Assembly: GCA_030247885.1 (NCBI GenBank)
Contig: JAPDRO010000022.1
Location: 186,001 to 250,000, forward strand
Length of the DNA stretch: 64,000 nt
Direction of reading: 5' to 3'
Source of the DNA: Taxawa tesnikishii (nom. ined.)
Taxonomy: Eukaryota; Ascomycota; Dothideomycetes; Dothideales
Shown here: in pieces, positions 54,101 to 64,000 of the stretch
Layout of the letters: each line of letters starts with the position of its first letter
How positions within the stretch are numbered: position 1 is the stretch's first letter
The notes under the pieces: model-generated
The model's database searches: none
What the model was told of the DNA's origin: nothing
The model's input: only the letters and a program-made list of their open reading frames with translations
Program-made: the position numbers and the translations under genes

Positions 54101-56697
54101 TCACTCGACCCCCAACATACTCTTACTCCAATCCAGATCCGTGATCCCGTTCCCGCCCGCACCCGGGTCATACCTTTCCACGTCCGGCTCCAGATCCTCC
54201 TTCTGCAGCCGCACGCCCGCCGTATACGGCGTTCCGAAATAGTTCGCCGTCGCCCTCCGGGGGCGCACGTCTTCGTCCTCGCCCCTCTTCGCGGCCCTCA
54301 AGTCCCCGACGTTGTTGTCCTTGTCAGGCGACGAGGGCATGCTCCAGCCGTGGTCGTTCTTGCCGGAGAGGTCCAGGCGCACGCCCTGGGATACTGCGCG
54401 CGAGGGGTCGCGGTCGTGGAAGTTGTGGGGCACGAACATGACGCTCGAGGCGGACGTGTGCATGAGCGTGTTCGGGATGTCGCCGCTGTGGGGCACGTGG
54501 TGCGCGCCGATGTTGAAGTAGAGCACCAGGTCGTCGCCGGCCTCTTCCTCTTCCTCTTCCGGGCCCGGGTTGGAGAGGGCTTCTCCGTTCGCGATCAGCG
54601 AGAAGTCGACCAAGGGGTCGTGGGGAGATGTAGTTGAGCGGATCCGCGGCCCGGGGTTCTGTGTCGTGGTGTTTGAGCACCCAGACGTCGCGTTCGGACC
54701 ACAGTGCTGACCGGCCCAGTGTTGTGCTGTTCTGGATCGTCAGGTGTGGTGGCGAACCCATGCCCGTGCCAGGTGTGATGCGGTAGCCTCTCCGCTCTCC
54801 CCATTTGTTCGTCTTGGAGGAGTGGTACACGATGTACATCTCACCCGAGTTCTTCGGCCAGTTGAGTCCCGTCTCCTCTGTCATGGGGTATTCGACGAGG
54901 TGCATTGTGTTGCGCTGAGGCGCTTCGGGTTTGTCCCAGGCGTAGGATGTAGTTAGAGGTTCTATTCCAAGACGAGTGAAGGTGTTGGAAGAGCCGGCGA
55001 CGTCCATGTCGGCTTTAAAGTTGATGACGTGGTCATGCATGGATGAGGATGCGGCATCGTGAAGGCGGTAGCCGTAGTGGCTTGAGGAGGGGCCCGGAGG
55101 AGGGTAGAAAGCTGCGAAGATGAAGCCGCTGGCGCGTACTTTGACTTCGATTGTGCCGTCGAGGTAGAACTGAAGATGGTTAGAGAAGGGGGTTTGGATG
55201 AGAGCGTGGTAAGTGGCTTACGAGGTAATCAATTGTGTAATCGTAGTTGCCCACGGTTGAAACAGCGCGGACCACTAGGTAGGTGGATCTTGAGACGGAG
55301 ACGTGGAAGCGAGATGTGTGGCGCTGGAGGAGATGATCTGGTAACGTCAACAACGAAACAATCACATCAATCTTGAGCGTGTGCCGTACCTGCAGTGTAC
55401 TCGAATACACAGATGGCGTTCGGGTTGACCTTCTTCTTTTCGGCCTGGTGGTAGGTATTATCCAGATAGTCCGCATAGCCTGGGCAGTCATAACCTCGCA
55501 CGAGCTCGAACTGGAATTTGCCCATGCCGAAGAAAGTATCCAGAAACTCCTGGCCGCCCTGCACGGGGTCGCTGCCCGCATAGTGTGCCATTGCTTCCTG
55601 CAAGCCCAACTCATAGATGACGGATTCGCCTTTGAAACGAATGTCGAAAAGACTAAGACCTGTAGCTTGTGATGTGGCGATGAAGAACTCGAAGCCCATC
55701 CAGGAGACATATTGCTCCTTCTTGTCCAGCTGGTAGCGAACCCCATTTGGTTGGACCATGACGGGTGGTGGTAGTTCCCTTCCCGAAGGGGTTGCGTCAA
55801 AGTCTTCGACATCTGTCCATGGGCCATCCTCGTTGATAGGCAAGAGCTCAAAGTCCGGTCTGGCTATCGCAGCACGGAACTCCTCGACCGTATCGTAGTA
55901 TATGTCGTTGTAATACCATTGGAGTATTTCCCATTCCCCTGAGTTTACGTTGGAGGTGTTCAACTTGATGTAGAAACCTTGCGGCAAGATCGACCTTGCA
56001 TTGCTCGGAATACCAGGCCTGTAAAACTCCATCCAGTTTACGATACTGCCATCCTCGATCCGTACAGCGCGACCGCCGATGACCAGCCCGTCCGGGTCAT
56101 CCTGATCATCCGGATTTGCAGCTGCCCCGAGGAGTTGCCAGGTTATGTCCGATATGTTCGCTGCCAGTTTGATTCCCCAGCTTTGGTATTCTAAGAAGCT
56201 CGGGATGGGGTTCTTGACCCAATTGCGTCCAGCATTGTAGCAGTATTCCAGGGGGTCATCGTGCTCTCCGCGGTTATTGGAAGCGGACCCACAGCATAGT
56301 ACTCGATGTAGGCTTCGTTGTCGACGTTCCGGGACAGAGCGACCCTCGCCCATCTTTGCGGAGCTGCAGCCTTGTTCGCTAGATATGGAAGTACATCTGT
56401 CTTGTTCGGCCGAAGGACCTCGGCGTACATGATGTAGTTGTCATAGCCATTGCGGGGATTTCGGGTCAAGTTAAGATTACGAGCCTCTTTGTGAAGGAAA
56501 TGGTAGACTTGGGCAGTCTCGGTCTCATCAAGTTCGGCCCATGCGTTCTGCTTGGGTGCAGTAAATGCGTGTTTTGGGTCAATCTTCAGTAGCGGAGTGT
56601 TATCTGGAGATTTGAAGAACAGGGACAAAAGAAGACAGAAAGCACCAAACCATACGATGCAACCGACAAAGATGATGGAACGCTGTTGCACTGCCAT
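54101..56697 (-). CDS. copper amine oxidase, membrane-anchored/secreted type
   Basis: Oxidises primary amines to aldehydes with H2O2 and ammonia, using a topaquinone made from an active-site Tyr. About 830 residues; exons 56697-55390, 55337-55222, 55169-54101, with two 52-nt introns (GTACGG, GTAAGC donors). The N-terminus has one hydrophobic helix (about 8-28, IIFVGCIVWFGAFCLLLSLFF), a signal anchor. Catalytic base region GYADYLDNTYHQAEKK; the topaquinone motif VGNYDYTIDYL spans the end of exon 2; copper ligands in MHDHVINFKADMDVAG and in GAHHVPHSGDIPNT. The frame slips at GGGGG 56251-56255 (+) after AESTMTP as if one base were missing, and at GGGG 54622-54625 after LNYIS, where the literal sequence instead has one base too many or two too few. 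An upstream ATG at 56769 is possible. Convergent with the Smr gene. Confidence 0.87.
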
Positions 56698-57336
56698 GAT
56701 GGCGGCAACTAAGCAGGAGGCAAGTGTGTCAACTGCAGATATTGGGACGCAAGGGAGAACGCAGAACAAGGCTGAATTGGGGAAGCGTTCTAGCCGCGAC
56801 CTGGCCTCTGTAGTGTAGTAGGAGGCGATGTCTCTATATCTACCTCCGTCAATGGCTTCGTAGGCGGCCGCGTTGCCCTGGCCGTAGAGGATTTGGAGCG
56901 ATAGGAAGATGCAATCAATACGCAGGGCTTATCAACGATCCTTCTCTCGGCTGCGACTTCTAGATTTGGAAGGCGCGGCGCATAGCCCGGGACGCAGTAC
57001 CGATAACCGACAACCGACCCAATCCATCGCATCACGCGCGAAAAGAGCGTCTTGCCCACTTAAATCGTTTCTCCGGTATGCCAAGAAGAAGGAAGAGGAT
57101 GCAACCCTGCTCGTGATTTGGAGAGTTGCACAAGGCCCGGATCTCGCCGGCTGATAAATGCCTAGACGCTAAACCTAATGGGCCTGACCAGACATGACAT
57201 AAACCCATTCTGGATCTAGAGTCTGCGTTAGCCTGGATAGGGACTCCCAGTAACTGTTCAAAAACTATTGTCGGTGACACTTCCAGTTCTTCAAAAGAAT
57301 TCTGCCTGAGTCCGACTGCCCGGTATATACCCCTGT
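56698..57336. other. divergent intergenic region, amine oxidase / histidine kinase
   Basis: 639 bp between divergent starts. No named motif or gene seen. Confidence 0.5.
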
Positions 57337-59805
57337 ATGCAGGGCAACATGACTTGCAAGGATCGAACTGCACCCTCAGGACCGCATTGCAGCCAGCCCG
57401 AAGTGACAAGGACCATATCGTTGCCACAATCCACCCAAAAGCGCGCCATCACAAACTGGAGTGGTCCCATCTATTCGCTTCTCGGATACCGTCCAGCAGA
57501 CGTAGAATGCACCTTGGAATGGTGGCTCGCGCTCATTCATGAGGAGGACCGTCCCGAAGTTTCCAGTGAGTTGAACGTTCAACTCACGCCAGCACGCGGA
57601 AATCCGTGCGCGTCAGATTCTCGCATATGGGGTTGCGACTACAGGATTAGACACTCTCAGGGGCACTATGTCCTGGTCTCTGACCGCAGTACTACGACCA
57701 GAGATGGTCTGGGCAATGCAGTTCATATCAACAGCGTCGTCTTCGACAAGGAGAGGAAACGCAGCGAGCGGAAAGTGAACGAGCAGCGGATGAGTGCGCA
57801 AAACCATCTGGTCACCATTGCCAACAACACACCATCCGGTATCTACATGTTGGATCCACAAGGCTACACCATTTACATGAATACTGCTGGCACGTTAACG
57901 TCAACATTCACCCTAGCGTGCGTCGTCATTACTGACTTATTCTAGCGGAGCAAATCACTGGATATACCCTAGAGGAGATCTACGACTATACGTTCCATGC
58001 AGCGATCCACAGCTGTCGGCCCAACGGAGACCCTTATCCCATGCACGAATGTCCGATCATCTGCCACAAGCAGAGAGGTACTGCGGCCAAGAATGAACCC
58101 GAGGTCTTCGTTCACAAGGACGGCCATTTCTATGACATTGTGTATAGCGTTTCTCCGATCGGAGACTATGCGTCAGGTGGTTCGGTTATCGAGTTCCGAG
58201 ACGTAACAGAGGAAAAGAGGATCGAGCGTGAGCGGATGAATGCCATCCTTATGAACGAGCAACAATCTAGTTGGTCCCCCTACCCTTTGCGTCTCTGATT
58301 TCCTTTAACGTATCGAAGTACGCATCAAGGAGGCCGAAGTACACAAGGGAAACATGACATCCTTTGTCTCATACGTTTGCCATGAACTGCGTAACCCACT
58401 TCAGGGTGTGACTTCAGGAGCCGTAAGCCACCTTCATCAGAACCCTATGTGCTTGCTGACGAGAGTAGGAGTTCTTGTCCGATACACTCGACAAGCTGGA
58501 AAGCTTGACGAAAAGCATTTCATTGCTCCACGTCGCCAACGGCTCAGCTGATGGTGTCGACGGCATACCCTCGGTCAGTAAAATGGATAGTCTAAATCTG
58601 CGGCCCACCCCTCCCGTACGCAAGCGGAGTACTGGGGCTATTGAACTACCAACCATGACGGCGATAGAAGGACTCATCACTTACGCCAAGGAGTTGGTCG
58701 CCAACATTGCGACATGCGCTGCACATCAAGCACTAATCACGAACAACGTTCTGGATCTTGCCCGGTTGGACGCCGGGAAAGTAGAGCCTTCAAACGACGT
58801 ATTGGATGTCGCATCACTTGGGCAACAGACCGTCTCAATGCTTGCTGCGAAGGCGCAAGCCAAATCCATAGATTTCCAAATGGCTCACCCTGACAACCCA
58901 CCGTTGTATCTTAAAGCGGATGCAACTATCCTTTCCCAGGTCTTGCTCAATCTTGTCAGCAATGCCATCAAATTCACGCCGGATTATGGGACCGTAACTA
59001 TCGACCTTTACCCCGATCCGCCTGACGAACACGGCCGGGTAACGCTTCATGGATCTGTGACCGACACTGGGTTTGGCATGACGGATGCTGAGCAGGGAGG
59101 CTCTTTCATCGATTCTCCCAATGCAACCGGAAAGTTGCTCAACTGTATGGCGGCAGTGGTCTCGGTCTCAACATCAGCAAAGAACTCGTCCGAGTGATGG
59201 GAGGCGAGATGTCTGTTCAGAGCGTTCAAGGCAGAGGCAGCACATTCAGCTTCACCTCCGTTCACGACGTCCCTACCAAAGCCGAGCTCGTCAAGTTCTT
59301 GCGAAGCACGAGCGTGCAGTCTGCACAGAAAGACGCCCTTCCCGGTGCCAGGCAATTCGAGAATACCATGAGCACAGCACCATCCTTCCGCAAGGTCTGT
59401 GTCGCTGAGGACAACCCCATCAACCTCAAACATCTTTCCAAGAATCTGTCTGTCCTGGGTTATCAACAGGTTCTCTGTACCAACGGCAAGGAAGCGCTCG
59501 ATAAATTCACCGAACCTGGCAGCGACATCGACGCTGTTATCGTTGACATGTCGATGCCGATAATGGATGGGTTGGAAGCTACACGTCTCATGCGTGAGTT
59601 CGAAGCTGCCCATGCCACACGTATCCGCACGCCTATCATCGCGCTCTCCGGCAACGCACTCAAAGATCAGGTCGACCAAGCAATGGTGGCAGGGACCTCG
59701 GATTACCTCGTCAAGCCCTGCAAGAGAGCAGACCTGGCACGTACGCTGAAGTATTGGGAGCATGTCGTGCACACAGGTGCGCCGCACCAACGCTCGCAGC
59801 CTTAA
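57337..59805 (+). CDS. hybrid histidine kinase with two PAS domains
   Basis: Two-component sensor of about 772 residues, probably cytosolic, since no transmembrane helix is seen. Exons 57337-57889, 57946-58269, 58319-58422, 58469-59805. PAS 1 (about 40-130: NWSGPIYSLLGYRPADVE), PAS 2 (about 165-285: VTIANNTPSGIYMLDPQG, EQITGYTLEEIYDY, VIEFRDVTEEKR), H-box SYVCHELRNPLQG (phospho-His about 314), N-box LLNLVSNAIKFTP, G1 DTGFGMTD, G2 GSGLGLNISKEL, and a receiver domain (about 635-760) with AEDNPINL, the acceptor Asp in VIVDMSMPIMDG and Lys in YLVKPCK. The frame slips at GGG 59095-59097 between G1 and F-box; one more base gives GRLFHRFSQCNRKVAQLYGG. Intron 1 (57890-57945) seems to be GC-AG; introns 2 and 3 are 49 and 46 nt. 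The stimulus is unknown. Confidence 0.85.
57890..57945 (+). other. probable GC-AG intron in the histidine kinase gene
   Basis: Only a donor after ACTGCTG (G|GCACGT) gives the conserved MNTAAEQITGYT across the junction. The acceptor TTCTAG and ACTGACTTA branch are normal. A GTTAAC donor five bases later breaks the frame. Confidence 0.55.
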
Positions 59806-60740
59806 TGAGCGAAGTTAGGCGTTTGTGCAAGAACTTTTTCCAAAAGACGGTGGATGACAGAGGCATGTCACTTTCATCCTTCCACGCATCAAGCGGTTCA
59901 TCTAACCAGTTGCGGCCTTAGATGGCTTTGAGATGCACACGAATCGAGACCCATCGGAGGTGCATCCTCGTCGATGGCCGTCTGTGTGCAGGAGGTGGGG
60001 AAGGCATTATCAGGGCCAGCAGCCAGAAGCTGGGGGTGTTCTTCCGGCAGACATGGAATTTTATGGACACATGCAGTTGGAGGAAAATATCAGGATGGGC
60101 ACCTAATAATGCGCCGGATCAGCTCTCGGCAGTCACCGACGATTTAGCACTAGGTGACCACACGATAAGTTTGGTTCTCCTACTGTCTTAGTGCACGTTA
60201 GGTGGGACGAAGTGTAACAGAAGTTGGTCTGTAGGTCTGTAGTCCGTAGTGTGATCATTGACTCAGATTTGATGGGAATTATGGAGCTGGCGGGCGAGAA
60301 ATCCCAACGATTCTGCAAGTGAGAGGCCGCGGTCAAGTTCAGATCACCACTACCGATCGTTGACGCGTCTAAACACTGCGCGACGTACAGTTGCTTTGGT
60401 ATGTACTTCAAACGACTGCACCCGTTCGGCATCTACAAAGAATCTCTTGGACCCTTGCAGGACATTGTTGTAAGAGCACTGCAAGGTAGTTGCAGGACAA
60501 CCTACTCTCGTTGACCATTGAACCCATGTCATGGTGGCAAAAACTCAGCACCTTTTTATATCGACCAGCAAGTGAAGCTTTCCGCCACGGAACTACGGCT
60601 ACGAAACACCCCTCACGCCTATACCACGTTGAGGTCCGACCAGCTTTTGTTGACAAGGTTGTGCTACCTATCAGGTCCTTGCGCATCACAAATCCCGCTC
60701 ACGGTGAGAAGGACGACCCCGGGTTCGTCCATCGCCACTC
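59806..60740. other. intergenic region
   Basis: Spacer between the histidine kinase and the nuclease gene. No supported gene. Confidence 0.5.
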
Positions 60741-61885
60741 ATGAACGCACTTCAGGCCTATCTCGGTTTCAGCCCTCATACAAAGACGAGTGAATCCGCT
60801 CAAACTGGACTTGCTATCTTGGACAACGCATTCGACATCGACAAGCCGGCGCCTCATCCCTTCAAGTCCGATCCCATCTTCATTTGCATCGATCTCGAGG
60901 CATTCGAGCGCGCCATCCATAAGATTACCGAGATTGGCATCGCCACCCTGGATACACGCTACCTGAAAGACCTGGCTCCTGGTCCAAACGGCGCAAATTG
61001 GATAGCTAAAACACAGTGCAAGCACTTGCGCATCAGCGAGCATCTCAATCTGTTGAACAAACGCTTCGTCAAGGGATGTCCGGACAAATTCAACTTCGGT
61101 GTGTCGCAGACGGTCAGCCTCAGCGACGCTCGTGGGATCCTCGAGCGCGTTTTCGCAACCGGATGCGACACTGCCGGAGTCGTGGAGAAGAGGAACGTTG
61201 TCATTGTGGGCCATGATCTGCCGAGTGATATCAAGTTCCTGAAGAGACTGGACTTCTCGCCCTTTGCTGCAGGGACCGTTGTCGGCCAGCTCGATACGCA
61301 AAACTTAGCAGGCTCGACCAAGAAATTCACCATCGGTTTGGAGCGTCTACTTCGAATGCTAGGTCAAGATCCCGTTCACCTGTAAGACCCTCCCTTTCAC
61401 CTTGCTGTTTCTCCCCTTTCCCTGTTTCCTTTTCAGTCTTTTTCCTGAGTGTCAGTCGATTTCGCAAACTGATAAGTGCACCAAGCCACAACGCCGGGAA
61501 TGACGCAGCATACACCCTCCAGGCAATGGTTATGATTGCGATCAAACACAACGCCGAACCTGGAGCCCTACGGGCTACTGTTCAAGGAATTCTCCAGCAG
61601 AACGCCGCCGCTCATCCACAGTCATCCCATGCCGACAGAATGGCGCGGCTGGATGCGAAACGCAAGCGACGAGCTGAGCGTCTTGCGCTGAAGTACGAAG
61701 ATGCGGTCAGGTTACCACCAGTGGTGCGCGTTGGCGCGGAACAGCAAGAGAAAACGCCAGAAGACGAGCGGGTGCGCAATGTCACGAGGCAGACGCAGAC
61801 GGCATCCGCAGACCCAGCCATCCCGCCACCGACGACAACGGTACGCTATGTGGGCGGACGGCGCGCCCATGACACCGTGGAATGA
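60741..61885 (+). CDS. Gfd2/YDR514C-like DEDDh nuclease-fold protein
   Basis: About 346 residues; exons 60741-61381 and 61486-61885, with a 104-nt intron (GTAAGA, AACTGATAAG, ACCAAG). The RNase H-like fold is visible through its acidic residues: FICIDLEAFE (DxE), ITEIGIATLDT, GHDLPSDIKFLKRL (second Asp) and HNAGNDAAYTLQAM (His-x5-Asp, split by the intron). This is the DEDDh pattern of 3'-5' exonucleases, shared with yeast Gfd2 and YDR514C. The C-terminal 90 residues are basic and coiled-coil-like (ARLDAKRKRRAERLALKYEDAV). Whether it is active on RNA or DNA cannot be told. No frame problem. Confidence 0.85.
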
Positions 61886-62537
61886 GGCCCCCTCACGCAC
61901 ACGAACACCGTGGGGTAAACCAACCATCGACCATGGCGATTAAAGGTCTTCCTAGTTTGTCTTGGTGACAGCCCTGCTCTCTAATAAGACTCGGATATCG
62001 AAACCGCAGCCTCATGGATGCGTCGTCGGTCACACACCTACATGTTACTAGAGTGCTGTATCGTCACCGTCTGGCTTTTTGTTCAGTCGTGGCAGTACCT
62101 CATCTGCAGAGCAACACGGGCTTGCCGGTCAAACACTATTTGGTCTTGACGCAGAAGCTTGGTGGAAGCACGAGTAAGCATACTTCATGCCTCTGTTCCG
62201 TTGCCTCCCTTTCTGATTTTCAGCTTCACATCCGGTCCCATACGCCGAGCTTTGACAGACTGGACAGAGAAGGTGTCTTCAGGCGGGTTGGGAGTCGCAC
62301 GATGGAGAAGGCGGGAACCAAGAGGGCAGTTGGGGTAAGGGGAGAGGTGTCTGATCCAAGCCGAGACTTCTGGAGGAAAAAGAGAAGAAAAACGCCAGCG
62401 GAAAGCCAGCTTTGTGCATGTAATGTCCTTTGGTGGGGCTGGTGGCAAGAGGTCTTCGCCTCGTTCGAGTGGAGAGCAGCGGACTGTATACGTGACTATT
62501 GAAGGCGTTGAACGATAGCGCATTTAAACCCCCTTTA
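61886..62537. other. convergent intergenic region
   Basis: Spacer between the nuclease and amidase 3' ends. Nothing supported. Confidence 0.5.
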
Positions 62538-64000
62538 TCACATGATACCCTCTTGCCTCTTAAAGAGGATCTCTCCGCCGTTGACATCGCTGTAACCCGC
62601 CACGCTCGGCTTCACAATGCCCGCCTTGGTCAGATCCTCGACGAGACCGAAGATCATGCCATCGCAGCCGCGAGCCGCCATAATGTCAACGGTGACGGGG
62701 AGGTACTCTGTATGGTTGGTGATGTCGGAGTAATATTTGGCTTGACCCACTGCACACGGCCACAGTCAGCAAAACCCATCTATAACAGAACCCTCCCGAG
62801 GAAATCAAAGAGAATCGAGGAGAAAGAGCCACTTACGCGGCACCACGAAATCCGGTCCGCCCCAGAACGGAGACACCCTGCTGGTGCCGAAGCCATACGG
62901 TACGCCTGGCGGCCCGCTGTATTGGTTCCTGTAGTTCACGTCCGCGTCGCTGCCGACGTAGATCAGCAAGCTGTCACTGCAGGTGCGCTCGTCCGCCACG
63001 AGCACGTTGTCCGCCCACCAGTCGGCGAACAGGGTCCGGTTTGCGTTAGCCTGGTCGAGGGTGGAGTCCGGGAACGAGTCGGCGAAGCCCCAGCGGATGA
63101 GCGGGGCGGGGTCGACAAAGGGCAGACGGCCGTCGTGTGCGGCCGCGTAGTCGGCGTAGAAGGGATCACGGACAAGCTTGGTCTGCTCCTGGCCGATGAT
63201 GATGGGGTATGTGATGTTGAGGAGGGTGGTGAGGGAGACGTTTGAAGGACCGGAGCTCAGCCAGGCGGCAGTCGTGTTGAAGGGTGCGGCTTGCGCGGAC
63301 AGGAAGGAGGTGATGTTGGCGAGGAAGTCGAGTAGGATGGTGTCGCCATCGGAGTCGGCGGTCGTTGGGAAGCCGATGGTCTTGATCTGAGAGGGGAAAG
63401 AGTGGCTAACGGTGATGTTGGTTTGGTACAGGGCTTGCGCGGCAGCGGTCCAGAGGAAGGGATCACGCGTCAGGAAACCGGCCGTGTCGAGCTCAGGAGC
63501 CAGTGGCATGACGCCTGTCAAAGGAACAAGGTCGTGTGATGGCCGATTGCCGAATAGACCTTGGACCTCCGATGGACCACGGATACTACCACCAGTATCA
63601 CTGCCGATGGTCAGGTCGAGCCAAGCGTAGGAGCCTGCGCCCGCGCCCGGACCAGAGGAGGAAGAGGAGGGGTCCTGGTAACCGTCACCGCGAGGGTTAA
63701 ATGGTGAGTGGTAGTCGACCCAGTCTGCGGTAGCCTCTTCTCCGTTGGCGAACTGTGACGTCTTCATTTTTCCCACCACGATAGCTCCAGCATCGATTAG
63801 GCGCTGGATCGCAACAGCTGTAGTGCTCGCTGGAGGGTAAAAGTGATACCACGCCCTGTTGCCGTTGGAAGTCCGCAAGCCAGCGATATCGTAGATATCC
63901 TTAACACCCAGGCGAACACCAGCCAAGGGCTTCTCTGCAGTCTTGGTGTAGTAGAGCCGAGAAGGTACCGCAATGGCAAGAGATTGGCCGGGGATATTCG
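62538..64000 (-). CDS. amidase-signature hydrolase, 5' end outside the window
   Basis: Partial gene reading off the right edge; the N-terminus is missing. Exons (minus strand): beyond 64000 to 62837, and 62749-62538; the 87-nt intron has GTAAGT and GTGCAG. The visible sequence opens [20 protein letters not shown], then the catalytic Lys in [14 protein letters not shown] and the cis-Ser/Ser nucleophile loop [19 protein letters not shown], completing the Ser-Ser-Lys triad of amidase-signature enzymes. The region between is interrupted by a Gly/Ser-rich insertion ([14 protein letters not shown]). Many N-X-S/T sites suggest secretion. The C-terminal exon carries [19 protein letters not shown]. 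Substrate class (amide, nitrile-derived or ester) is unknown. Confidence 0.85.

Noticed and set aside
55180-55851. 223-codon alternate-frame reading within the amine oxidase gene
   Set aside because: Only its last part (the topaquinone exon) is real; the remainder is a shadow of exon 1 in another frame.
1-64000. Secondary-metabolite or defence gene cluster
   Set aside because: The MFS transporter, amidase and amine oxidase are scattered among housekeeping genes, with no backbone enzyme or cluster regulator.

Overview
The window is nuclear DNA from a filamentous ascomycete (Pezizomycotina; Dothideomycetes is a guess from gene style). The evidence is short 45-110 bp GT-AG introns with CTRAY-like branch points, gene spacing of about 2.5 kb, and single-copy eukaryotic genes: CDK1, the TFIIH subunit Tfb3/MAT1, the prefoldin-like URI/Bud27, the polyadenylation factor Yth1/CPSF30 and INO80 subunit Iec3. 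It also holds typical filamentous-fungal families, namely a rhodopsin-fold membrane receptor, an Slm1 PH protein, a PAS hybrid histidine kinase, a kelch membrane protein and a hevein-domain secreted protein. I see no operon, secondary-metabolite cluster, CRISPR array, intact transposon or virus-like element.

Layout. 1-20.5 kb: an IBTK-like ankyrin/RCC1/BTB protein (+), an Iks1-type kinase (-), Tfb3 (-) and URI (+) sharing a 276-bp divergent promoter, a rhodopsin-like receptor (+), Slm1 (+) and a Cupin_5 protein (+). 20.5-31 kb: a repeat-bearing spacer, CDK1 (-) divergent from an AlkB dioxygenase (+), a low-molecular-weight phosphatase (-) divergent from a ChaC glutathione cyclotransferase (+), and a ZIP zinc transporter (+). 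30.7-46.6 kb: a RING-H2 ligase (+), Iec3 (+), a zinc-finger/ankyrin gene with a damaged 3' end (+), an uncharacterised protein (-), a kelch protein (-) and an MFS transporter (+). 46.6-64 kb: two identical intron-bearing tRNA-Gly(GCC) genes facing each other, a chitin-binding secreted protein (-), Yth1 (-) divergent from a CUE/CCCH/Smr protein (+), a copper amine oxidase (-), a hybrid histidine kinase (+), a Gfd2-like DEDDh nuclease (+) and a 5'-truncated amidase (-).

The most striking sequence-level pattern is that eleven of the protein genes have a conserved reading frame that steps by one base, nearly always at a short homopolymer and nearly always as if one base were missing. This looks like a property of the assembly (homopolymer under-calling) more than of biology, and it would make an automatic gene caller truncate or split these genes. 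The most interesting gene-structure feature is a 5-nt microexon that the ChaC gene needs to keep its frame. Introns and exons below are inferred from frame, splice signals and family knowledge; none is supported by transcript data here.
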